A stretch of DNA of 64,000 nucleotides from Apteryx mantelli (taxonomy: Eukaryota; Chordata; Aves; Apterygiformes; Apterygidae). The notes beneath the pieces are model-generated. The model searched no databases. It saw only the letters and a program-made list of their open reading frames with translations, and had not been told where the DNA came from. This document shows positions 34,320 through 44,590 of this stretch, in pieces. A program made the translations under genes and the position numbers. The DNA lies in the NCBI RefSeq assembly GCF_036417845.1, contig NC_089980.1, positions 58,650,501-58,714,500 on the forward strand. The letters run 5' to 3'. The first letter of the stretch is position 1; every line of letters begins with the position of its first letter.

Positions 34320-34348
34320 ATGTCCCAGAATGCACCATTCTGGGACAT
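34320..34348. repeat. Perfect hairpin with 13-bp arms
   Basis: ATGTCCCAGAATG (34320-34332) and CATTCTGGGACAT (34336-34348) are exact reverse complements around CAC. CCCAGAATGCACC matches the 3' half of the ZNF143/THAP11 (SBS) promoter motif, which contains CCCAGAATGC, but the ACTACAATT half is absent. The word TTCTGGGA also resembles a STAT half-site pair. The symmetry is certain; the biological meaning is open. Confidence 0.8.
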
Positions 34349-34479
34349 TCTGAAATGACAGGCTTTCTGATATGAAAATCATTTTGTAGTTTCATACTTC
34401 TGGTCCACAGAGTCTTCCTCTGTAAAATTTCTCCTATTTATTAATTGCTTTTGCATATGACACTGTTTCCAAAGCTCCC

Positions 34480-34600
34480 CGCGTCTCATTTTCAGCATAT
34501 ATTCCTGTAGTTGCTTCGATATGCAAATTTCCCGTGCAAGTCTCTTTGAGGTGCCATATCTGAAACATCCATAAGCGCTTTTATGTCACCCGGGGGCCAC
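34480..34600. promoter_or_regulatory. Octamer-containing candidate element
   Basis: A perfect POU octamer, ATGCAAAT, lies at 34521-34528, preceded by TTCGAT. GGTGCCATATCTG and CATAAGCGC follow within 60 bp. The stretch is unique and passes into a GC-richer patch with several CpGs at 34590-34740. Possible enhancer; low confidence without alignment. Confidence 0.3.
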
Positions 34601-35049
34601 GGCACGGCTTTGCCTCCCCGTTCCAAGAGCACAGCCGAACCCCAGCCCATCCGCCTAAGAGGCTGGTAGCACCTAGGTAAATACCTCCACTTTCCGAGCC
34701 GAGCCCTGTCAGTTAGCCGAACTCAAAAGCCCGACATTCACTTCTTTCACGTGCAGGCTCAGTGCTTAGTCAGCTCTTACAACAACGTGCAAAACCTCTG
34801 CTAAAAGAGCTGCGGTAGAAAATAGCTGCTCGGTAAGTCTGAGGTGTCAGAAGCTTCAGGGTAGGTGGAGGCACTAACAGGAAGGCAGGAAACCCAGGCT
34901 GCGAGCGCCAAGCTCGTGGAAAGGAAACCATTTCCACTCAGCGCAGAGATTGCAGAACAACACTGACACAAGGGCCCGGGCACAGCCAAAAGGCATTTCT
35001 TTCTCCCCTTTTAATGATTTCGGGCCACTGCAGCTCAGCACGCCAGGGA
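34601..35049. other. GC-leaning sequence, no gene recognised
   Basis: Moderately CpG-containing sequence between two candidate regulatory blocks. No coding exon, repeat or RNA gene recognised. Confidence 0.3.
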
Positions 35050-35260
35050 GGAAGTGCGGGTTAGCCTACATTTAATGCTTGTCACGGTTCTTACTATTAT
35101 GCTTGTGGGGAAGGGAGGCAGAGGATCTATAAACATATTTCACACAACCGCGTGTGAAATAACCCAAATAAATCACCCTGCAAGGTCTTTTCTTTTTAAG
35201 AGTTGGCTAGTAACCCTTAATTCCTGCTACAATTAGCATGCTAACTTATTTACGTGTTGC
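35050..35260. promoter_or_regulatory. Candidate element: FOX site abutting inverted T-box half-sites
   Basis: TATTTCACAC (35136-35145) and GTGTGAAATA (35152-35161) are exact reverse complements 6 bp apart. Each half contains TCACAC/GTGTGA, the core of the T-box site, and even the flanking AAATA/TATTT resembles the classical Brachyury palindrome, where the two halves sit closer together. A FOX-type TATAAACA (35128-35135) touches the left arm. Further TAAT-like and ATTAGCATGC words follow to 35240. The symmetry is direct observation; T-box binding is inference from the known site. Confidence 0.5.
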
Positions 35261-36188
35261 AAAACCACAGCTCACAAAGAGCTGTTGTGCTGACTTTCCA
35301 CCACAAACCTGCGAAGTCTGGCAATTTGTTAAATCAGACTTACCTTCCCTAAACACAGTGTCAGATGCTTGCAGCAGCGTGCAGGCGGCTCACACAGGGG
35401 CTCAATTCTCCTTGCAGGTTCTCTGAGCTGATCACAGCTCCAGTAGTCGCCTCCTTGCAAGCCAGGGCAGTCCACCCTGGTTAGATCTGGGACTAGCTCT
35501 TCCAGATGGATCTGAATGGGAAAACACCAAGCACCAAGGACTTGGAGTTAACGAACCCCACAGGAATCCCCACCACCAACCCCCACCCTGGCAGCTGCTG
35601 CAAGGGAGCTTTCAATTTTAATCACAAATTATTTTCATGACAACCCACAGTAAAACTAAAACAAGCATCACAAGACAAAAAGGCCTTACTTTGGTTTACA
35701 AGTTTCGTGCAACATCCTTTGGGGGTTCTAGTTCAATTCCAGGAAAAGCAAATAAACAGCTCAGATAAAGCAGATGCATCTCCGCGTGCTCTGAGCATGC
35801 AGCGCTATCGGCTCTGTGTGCACTGCGGTATGCACCAGCGGTTAGGTTCTCATGTCGACGCTTCTGGCTAGTACGATCAGTGGTTTACATTTTGCTGTGT
35901 CCATGTACGTGCTTTTATAAACGTCACTGCATGTAGTACATCCCTCCGTCTTGCTGACCAATCCACACAGGTAAATCTTTTACAAACCGCTTCTACCAGA
36001 CACTGTGATTCTGCGATACTAGCAGGGTAAACTGGTTGAGCATTAAGTGAGGAAAACCAGAAACAAGTTACGTTTGAATCTGCAGTATCCAAGTGGCTTG
36101 ACCAAGGTATAAATATACAGCTGTAAGCATACAGACATTTAGATATGTGTTTGCTTCTCTGTGTGCGCACATGTGATTGCAGTGTGGT
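35261..36188. other. No recognisable gene or repeat
   Basis: Mixed sequence. A short phrase at 36007-36017 resembles the CR1 terminal octamers but has no CR1 body before it. Confidence 0.35.
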
Positions 36189-36219
36189 CTGATACACTGC
36201 TACGCTACCTGATACACTG
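36189..36219. repeat. Direct repeat of CTGATACACTG
   Basis: The 11-base word CTGATACACTG occurs at 36189-36199 and again at 36209-36219, a 20-bp period (two helical turns). It is probably a small tandem duplication with a diverged spacer. Confidence 0.7.
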
Positions 36220-36254
36220 AAGCCCTCACTGCAGATATCAGCTTCTTTAGTGAT

Positions 36255-36400
36255 GGTAGATTATTTTTCAGTTTCCCAATCAGTAAGCTAAGGATTTATT
36301 CATCCTTCCATCCATCCCACAGAGGTCCTGTGAGGATAAGCTAGCTAGGTTACATAAATGTTACAAAGGCTCAAAGTGTTAAGCCTTAGGAGGGAGTGGT
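36255..36400 (+). mobile_element. MIR-like SINE fragment
   Basis: The plus strand gives the 3' half of a MIR in order: TTCAGTTTCCCAATCAGTAA, then CCACAGAGGTCCTGTGAGGATAA, then GTTACATAAATGTTACAAAGGCTC. This corresponds to the cagtttcctcatctgtaa / agggttgttgtgaggatta / acatgtaaagcgctt segments. A short CCAT repeat interrupts it near 36305-36318. It is strongly diverged, as expected for an ancient element. Confidence 0.6.
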
Positions 36401-37734
36401 TTGAAGGAATTTCTGCAGCACCGCGAGGGAGTGCGGCGTCCGTTCAGCGGAGGAGTTGCTCCAGCTGATGTACAGAGAGCTCCCTCACTCCCCTGGAAAG
36501 TCACTCCAAACCAGATAATTCCTAATTGAATGCATACTTTGAGGAGACTCATATATTCTGTTTTTCCTGGAAAAGCAGCAGAGTTGCGATAATTTCAGCA
36601 GTGAGTACACTGTGTGTCCTGTACTGTGTGGGGCTTCGCCTGGGCTCTGGCCCATGTAAGAAAGAGCTTCCCATCGCCTCCAAAGTTTGTAGATCAACAG
36701 AATTTAGGTTCTGTTTTATCTCATCTCTTTTCCTGCTCTGATCCTTGTGGCTGACAAGAACGGAAGTTTCCACATCCCTCTTTCCAAAAATATGGCGGGA
36801 GCATTCCATGTACTTCGTGGGACTTGCTGCACGTCACAATTAGCGTCCTTCGTCAGCAGGACAGAAATCACCTAAATCACAACAGCAACATCACATCAGC
36901 AGGCAAAAATCTCCAGGGAGTGCGGCAATTAATTTACCTGGCCAGCATCGTACTACAACTACTAGGGGGGTCAGGAAGGAAATGACAGGCAGGCACCCAC
37001 AGCACCCACCGGACTCAATGGTACATGGAAATCAAAATCCATAGCACCAAACACAATGGTGAATTTGCAGCTCAACGGCATGCCCAGCGCTGACATAAAG
37101 CAGCAAGGACCGACAAGGAACCCAAGGGTCTGCATCCGCTCCTTCCCCTCTCCCGCAGCAGCCCATTCCCAGCACATGTGGCAAGGAGCCGGGTTTGCAC
37201 CCGAGGAGGCATTGCAGGCGGCAATGCGCCAGTGCCCCTGGAAGAGACCTTGGCAGGGAAACAAAGCCGTCGGACTCAGTGCTGCAAGACAGATGGAGGC
37301 AAACGACAGAGTGAAGGGAAAGAGATTAATTTTCACCCACGCACCAATATTGGCTGAATGAATGAATGATCCCCCTGGTCACAGACAGCCATAAGCTCCA
37401 AATGTTCAAGATGAGTAAAAAAAATCCATGCACTGCTCAGAGGTCCAATTTATTCCATTTCAGCCTGAAGAAAATAACTGAGGTTCAAATCATGCTACCT
37501 TTTAGCCAAGAAAGAAATTAAGAATGAGTAGGACTGAATGGAAGAAACAAAGGCAGCGCTCTTGGACACTTCAGCAAGTTTTCAGTTTCTTCCTTAATAG
37601 AAAGGGGCAGCAAGGCTGTGGACTGGACCACCAAAATATTTTTAAATTTCCTACTAATTGAAGTTTCCACTCGCATAAAATTGTATTCCATGTCAGTACA
37701 TTCCCCTCTGATTAAAATCACATCACTTTAATTC
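36401..37734. other. No recognisable gene
   Basis: Mixed sequence. A (TGAA)4 run is at 37355-37370. The word AAAATATGGCGGGAG near 36788 resembles a YY1-type site. An open frame of 121 codons (36971-37336, minus) is not recognisable as a protein. Confidence 0.35.
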
Positions 37735-38110
37735 TTTACCTTTTTATTGTATAATATGAATTAAAAAGTCCAAAACAAAAAGTCATTGCAAAATGAAATG
37801 CAGAAATGAAGTGCTCCATTCCAACTAGAAAAAAAGGGAACATTTCAAACAAAATAATTTGGTTCATATATTTTAATAAGCAAATCTGTATCACAACTAA
37901 TGCAATCCCATAAAGACTGTTTGTATTAATAAAATGGTATTTTTACAATGATGAAACATTCTTTGGCAAAGTGTTCAAGCAGGTTTATTAGTGTCATTAA
38001 GAATCCTCTCGCATTCCTTATTTTTCAGCAACTAGTAAGGAGGTATGTTCAGAATTTCATTATTTGAAAATGAGGCAATAAATAAAATAAAATAAAAAAT
38101 AAAGACTAAT
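37735..38110. other. Strongly AT-rich stretch
   Basis: Nearly 400 bp dominated by A and T, with repeated AATAAAA, TTTTAATAAG and TATTAATAAAATGG words. It ends in an (AAAAT)n run at about 38077-38103. AT-rich DNA of this kind can serve as matrix-attachment or enhancer DNA, but no specific element is identified. Confidence 0.4.
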
Positions 38111-38117
38111 TTGTACT

Positions 38118-38475
38118 CCTATAATGGTTCCCTTTCCAAAGCTTCAAAGCAGTTTACAAAAAACCCCAATGATTTAACCTTCACACCCCTTCTGTAATGA
38201 AGCTATTCCCCCATTTTATAGCCAGGAAAAATCTCTCTTAAGAGAGTCTCTGCTCATTTCAGATGCTTGTATTCTGAGTGCCAAGAGCCTGATTTACCAC
38301 AATTTATTGTGCTTAAAATCGGCTAATATGATAGGTACTCAGTATTTCTAGCAAATAAGACCACAGGCATCTCAAATCAGCTATCCCACACTACTGGAAT
38401 CTGCTAATGATCTGGGGTGAATTTGGGAAAGTTGGAAACTGAACCCATGTTCCTCAGCGCCAGGCTTCTCCAATT
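38118..38475 (-). mobile_element. L3/MIR-like ancient element tail
   Basis: AAAGCTTCAAAGCAGTTTACAA (38137-38158), then AACCTTCACACCCCTTCTG, then CCCCCATTTTATAGCCAGGAAAA recall the reverse-strand tail of MIR/L3 elements: tctcaaagcgctttacaa / taatcctcac / ccccattttacagatgagg. Near 38430-38470, ACTGAACCCATGTTCCTCAG followed by CGCCAGGCTTCTCC resembles the later tagaacccaggtctcctgactcccagg segment of the same elements. The middle is unalignable by eye and may hold an insertion. Confidence 0.4.
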
Positions 38476-41400
38476 CCAAGATGCAGTCTACAAGATGCAA
38501 TGCCTTTTACATTGTACTAGTCTTTTCCAACAGCACATGTGATATTTTATATGTTTTATTAAGCAGGAGTAAGTGCTCCATACAGAAGCAAATTAACTGT
38601 TTGATTGGGTCAATGTTCTTTTGTCCGTTTTACAGCCTATGCATTCCTGTTGGTCTACATTTAAAGATACAGAAGAATTCCTGGTATTTAAAATTTTTTA
38701 TTTTTAATATTTTTGGTGCCAAATATGACAGACGTCTATACACTTATGGAAAAGACAGGAAAGCAAGGCTGTTTCTGGGGGAGAAATGTTTCTTTCATTT
38801 CCTTCCCTCTTTAACATTGGTTGATACTAATTTTAAGCCTTGTTGGCTCTCCACAGTAAGGAGGGTGAAATATCTTGCTCTTTCATCCATAAAAGTATCA
38901 AATAGGTGCAGCTCCAATTTTAAAGCAACCCCACCAAGTCATTTAGTTCAAAAAAGGACCATGGCTTTCACAGCAACATAGGATTTGCCATATCAGATGC
39001 AGCAGACTGTAGGATCACAAAGTCTTACTCCTTTATTCTAGCAGTGACCTATATTTCATCCTGTGCTTCAGAGGAAGATGAAAGGCCTCCATACTGCATC
39101 CTAAACATAACCATATGGAAAAATGCTGTAGAGTTTAAAAAGAATAAGCAAATAGGGTTCTATAGAAACACTACGATACTGTAGAATTCATTTCTAAAAT
39201 CCCATAGGAATTCATAGGGGATTATAATGCCTTTGATTTTCTACATCAGGGAAATGTTTTCCTGCTCTATCGTATAGGCAGTGATGATGAGGGGTTTTCA
39301 GCATAGAAAGCATGGAAGAGAATGCAAAAACCTCTTAACGCCCAAACCTGAGAAATATCAAGTCCCTAAACCACTATTTTTAATACAGGTAGCCCAAGAT
39401 TTGGTTTGTACCTTCAGAATTCTGTAATGACAGTAACTATAAAGTCTCACAGCTAGCACGAGGACCTATGAGGACATTAGTAATAGCAATAAATGCTGTT
39501 CTGCATGAGGACAACACTTATCCAAGGAATAAAAAAGCCATTTTAGAGTATGTTGTGTCTTATGTAAAATTCCCACTGCATTTGCTCAATGTAGCATTTA
39601 AGGACCTGCTCTCAGACAACACACTGGAATCCATCCTATGTGATCAAATGTGGCTTTGGACATCAAGAGTGCTCCAAATAATGCTTTATCTCCTGGGCTG
39701 TCCTTGCCCACGGGGTCCACGTACTAGGTCTGCGAGAGCTGCCCTCCTTGCCCTGCAGATGCAGGGCGGTGAGCGCCCAGGCAGCCTGCATTGCCCAAAC
39801 AGCCCCTTGCTCACAGGGCTCCAAATGCCTGCCCTCGCTGGGCAAGGAGAGTGTGTGGTGTCCAGGCACAACCCTTCTTGCATGTGTGTGCGCCACAGCA
39901 TTTTTTGCAGTATTGCCACTTTCCCCAGACACGCCGTCTGTGCAGGAAAGGGAAAACCCAGCTATCACCGCTGCTGGTGTTGGGCCCCTGATCTATGCTG
40001 TTAGGCCACAAGCTCCCCCTTTACGAGTGCTACCGATGGTCGTAATCTTTCGGTCAACCTCTTTCCTACGTATCTCTAGCTGTCAAAATGCACCACAGGT
40101 CTACAGATGTATAGCTGCATTATGAACACGTATACCAAATATTTTCTTTTTTTTTTTTTTGTTAACTCTGGAGATAATGGATAATACCTGGACATAATGT
40201 TCTCTGGCTGTCTGGTTTGTTACACGTTCACTCAAATCAATAAAATGCCTCTTCCCCAAGCATCTACTTTAAAAGTGCCCTGGGTAAACTGCACAGAGAG
40301 TCATCATTCTGCCTCTCAGTTGCACAATTTCAATGCTCCAATCTTCTCGCCCACAGGTGGTAAACGCAGCTATTGTTTTGCCAGTTGGTGGTGTTACTCC
40401 TTTTTTGGAGAGCCTCATGGACTTGCATGTTGCTGCCAAGGTAATGCATGATGTTACACAGTCTAGAAATCAGCCACGGTTGTGTAATGATATCCTACCA
40501 CCGCCAAACAACTTAGGACTGCGTCAGGCCAGCAAAAAACAAGCCTGGAAGCTAAAGGAGGGAAGATTAAAGGAGAGAAGAAGCATGTTTTTTAATTGTG
40601 CCTTAGAATTTCTAATCTAGTTAATGGCCCTTCCAGCCCATCTTGTGTAAAGAAATGAGCATGTGGCATGTACTGAAGGAGGATCAACACTGACACACCG
40701 ACAGATGCGCTTATTGGCACAAGAGACTAGATTACTTTTTGGACTGGATTTTTGACTTGCTAGCTAGCCAGCAGCAACTTGCCTTTTTGGAGGGAAAGGG
40801 AAGGATCAAACAATTGCAGCAGAGGAATATTAGTTCTCTGGCACTTAATCTTCTTCCATTACAGATTCTTTGCTTAAACAAGAGACAATGCTGCCATTCC
40901 TTCCCCCTGACTCACTGGCAATTCTTGACCCATCTCTGTTTTGCTGCTTTGGAAATTTTTTGGCCTGGAATTTCATCAGCCCTGCCTGCCCTTTTATCCT
41001 CTGTCTCAATATTTTCCAATGCTTCTGTCTTCTTCATCACTTCCCAAAGCCTCTCCATGCAGCAGAAGTCTGCAAGTTACCAAAGTAACTAAAAGTTACA
41101 TATATTCAGCTTGATACCATACAACTTTGCCTGCCTGTTTGGAGAATATCCCAAGTGAGCATCTCCTGTTGCACAGCACCCCAGAGCATGCGGCAACCCG
41201 TGCAGTGAAGAAGGTGGAAAGCAGCTGTCTGCCGAGAGGGATGCAGCTAATGTTTAACAGCAGGCACATAAAAGCGAAGTCTGTTCCCTTTACTCAGGAG
41301 AGTAGTCCCACTGGCTGCCACAGGGCTGTCCACGGGAGGAAGGCAGGAGTAATTGGGACAACTGAATTCTAGGTGGTTGAAGGTGGGGGAATGTAATACG

Positions 41401-44400
41401 TGGGGAGCCTGGCCAGGACACTGGAGATAATGCCTCAATGAATTGCATTAGAGGTGCCAGGGGAGCTTTCATCATGATATTAGAGTGCTGCTGGAGATTT
41501 CATACACTGCTACCATTCTCCTATTTTTTCTGGAGTCTGAGCTACATCTGAGCAAAGATCGACCCACACACACCTCCTGTCCGGAGCACAAGTGCCTGCA
41601 CTACCCCAGTTTGCAACCTTAAAAATCCCCGCGGCAAAGTTAGAGCACAGGAAAGTGAAATGAGGGAGGCATCTGGGATGACGTTGCCATGTTTAGCACC
41701 ATAACTGGGCTGCAATTTTCACTAAACTTCTTGTCTTCCTTTACTCTTTACTGCTTTCCCTTCTCCCACATGTTGCCCCTCTGCACATGGTTTCCTTGCT
41801 GCAAGGCACTCTTCTGTTTTCCAACACATGTTTCCAATCGCTAACTCTCTCCCTTCCTCCCCAGTCCTCTTCCTCTCCCCGTGGCACATTCCCAGCCCCT
41901 TTGATGGTTCCTCTCTCCAAGCTGCCCAGGGCCACTAAAGATGTCTTGTGTTTCCTCTTCTTGTTCAAGGGCAGCCACAAGCAAAGCCAGTCAAGCCAGC
42001 CTCTCCACATGGTTCCCAGAAGTATTTAGGGAGCTGTTGGCAGAGGTTTCGTAGCCCTCCCAACCGGGGAAGCTGAAAAAGTTCTGGAGCCATTTGCAGC
42101 CTGCAAAGCTGCTGGGAAGGGCTGTCCTCGTCAGACCACTGAGGACACACAGGGTCTCCCCTTGCTGTGCTGGGCAGGTGAGCCTGAAACACAGGCACCA
42201 GCACCCCACAGAGACATTTGCCCCCCAGCCACAGGCATCCAGCCAGGCTGGCACCTTGGCCCCAAGGTGCTGCCCTAGCCTCGTCCCCGCCACAGTGCCC
42301 TGCAGGAAGAAGTCACTGCCCAGACACCTTGTCTCTGCTTTTGGCAGGAGAGGGACGGAGAGCATTGCAGAGCAACAGGGACACCAGGCAGCCAGGATGC
42401 TTCTCAGGGGATGCCTGCACCAGGTTGGGTCGCTGGCTGTCCCCTGGCCAACACTTACTATCCCTGTCTGATATCTCACCTGCCCAGCGGCCTCCAACTG
42501 CCCTTAGCCAACGTTACTTGGCACACTTCCTGCTGCAGCCTGGCTCCAGCAGGCACTGGGCCACCCCAGGGGGTTCCTCTCCACTGGAGAGCTCCAGGTA
42601 CCACCAAAACAACTTCCATCCCATGGCCAAACACAGCGCAGAGTTGCATGTCAGAGGGTGTCTCTCTGGAAGATGAGTGTTTATGTACAGAGAAAAGGGC
42701 CATGCTCAGAAATAGTCCCTGCTCAGCAGCTCCTGGGCAATGCTGAGGGCCACGTTTTCAGAAGACAGCAGCAATTTGAGGAGCTCTTAAAAACATCTGG
42801 CTCCAAAAGTGTCTGCTTCATGGGTCAAAGGTATGTCTGCTGCCTCGCCTCCACCCTTGCTATGGAAGGTTCACGCTGCTTTTCTAAAGCAAACAAACAG
42901 AAACACCTCAGTCAAAACATTCCTAACCTAGAGAAGAAAAGCCAAGCTAGGAAGAGAACAATTCACCCACCTACAGATGAGATCGCTATAAAAACAACCA
43001 CATAGGAAAAAGGCTACCCACTTGAAGGGGCGAGTTAAGCAAGAAATAATGAGGCCTGCCTTACTTCCACCCTCAGGAGACAAGCCAGCACTCCCGTGTG
43101 TGGGCTCATGAATCCCAGGAAGGGAGCCAGAAGAGCCACGAAGAGTCTCCCTGCCTAATCCGATGGTTTAAATAGCTAGCACTCCTTCTAATGTGCCTGC
43201 TCCAAAAGGTCTCACTGCTTCACATGGCCAGACTGCTTTTGCAATTGTTTTCTAAGCAGAAAGTATTTATTTTTTTATAGGGTGAACAGTACAAGTGTGC
43301 AATCACTTAGTACTTCAGTGTACTGAAAAAAAACCAACAATTCTTCAGAAGTCTGCATTTCTTCAGAAAGTAATGTTTCCACTTCAAGTTCTCCAAATGC
43401 AAGACCAATCTCTGGGAGTATTTCTTTTCACTCTTGCTCTTATTGTAAAAATAATAATTTCTGTCACAAGTATTATTAATAGCAACAAGAAAGTCAGGAG
43501 GTTCTTACATTTTCTGTAGACTTTGAGCAAGTGAGAAGCTCAATTCAAGTGAGTTACTGTAGATTATAAGAACAAAAGTAAAGCCCCCATGAGACAACAT
43601 GGATGGAGCATGCTCCTCTTCCATCAGTCTGCCTTTGACTCTGCTTTACAGCAGCTACCTGCAGCTACAAAGACCAGGTTTTAGAAGGCATTTCCTAAAC
43701 AAGTAACTCCTGTTCGTGCCCTGCCCTGACAAGGCCGTATTCAGCCAGCCTCCATGGGGTCTGCAACAGACCTACTACAGCATCCTGTTCGAGAGACAAG
43801 TGACTGAGGCCAACACTGCTGGACTCTGCTTGCCTGTAAAGCTGGTGAGGAACAGGAAAGGTGTCACTCAGGCTGCTGGCTAGAGGTGTCTAAGGACTGA
43901 GTTTCACAGGGTGCTGAAGCCAATCTAAGTCTGGGCTACCACCAGAAGAGATGATCCTGGCCACCCACCCTCCCCTCAGCTATGCATTCCCTTTGTGCCA
44001 GCATTAACACCCATGCAATGAGCTGCACCAGGGGCAGGAATCAGCTGAAAACCAACCTGACAAAAATAAAATCAAGTAACATTTGTTTTCAGTGAAGTTT
44101 GACCTCATTGACCATGCAACTGTGTGCCAGTCAGGGAGGAGGCAGAGCAGGGAGGAAAGGGAGCACGATGGTGAAACTGGCCTTTTCAGCAAGGTTTTGG
44201 GCTTCAGTTCCAGCAGATTAGGAAATCGCAGGCCTGCTGCCTCCCTCCATTCAAGACCTGGAGAGCTGGGCCCAGCTGCTGTGGAGAGCAGACAGCTGAA
44301 TTATCCATTGCTTCTTGAACATGGGTACCACAACAAGCCTTAAGGGTTGGTTTTATATATCTCTGCAAGTGCCTGGAGATGGATCAGGGCCCCAGCATGC

Positions 44401-44562
44401 TGAAACGCAGTAGGTGCTCACTAGTCCATGCCCACAAAAACTACAGCTTCAAGCCAAGTTTGCATTACAGACTTTTGCTGACACAACAGTGTCACTCAGG
44501 TGTGTGTACGGATGCAACCATCTAATCTGAGAAAGCAAGAAAAGCAAGGGCTGCTGGCCAAC
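38476..44562. other. Long stretch with no recognisable gene
   Basis: About 6 kb. Open frames of 166 codons (38481-38981, plus) and 178 codons (39468-40004, plus) were examined; neither shows a recognised domain. A run of 14 T lies at 40147-40160. Pyrimidine-rich DNA is at 41730-41890. The section at 43160-43290 is AT-leaning and unique and could be conserved, without strong motifs. Confidence 0.4.
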
Positions 44563-44590
44563 CTGTGTAGTGCAACCCTGCACTACGCAG
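44563..44590. repeat. 12-bp hairpin with ACCC tetraloop
   Basis: CTGTGTAGTGCA (44563-44574) pairs with TGCACTACGCAG (44579-44590) over all 12 positions, with a single T-G wobble. The loop is ACCC. It is too short for a pre-miRNA. It may be a chance fold or a relic of a small inverted-repeat element. Confidence 0.7.

Noticed and set aside
35985..36020. CR1-like terminal octamers (TGTGATTCTGCGAT)
   Set aside because: No CR1 body precedes it; the match is only the short end word.
37484..37496. tRNA B-box-like GGTTCAAATC
   Set aside because: No A-box at the right distance and no cloverleaf could be drawn.
38481..38981. 166-codon open frame, plus strand
   Set aside because: Phe/Lys/Ser-rich reading of AT-rich DNA, with no recognisable protein.
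39468..40004. 178-codon open frame, plus strand, Cys-rich near the end
   Set aside because: The cysteines follow no spacing I know from zinc fingers or secreted proteins, and there is no signal peptide or exon structure.
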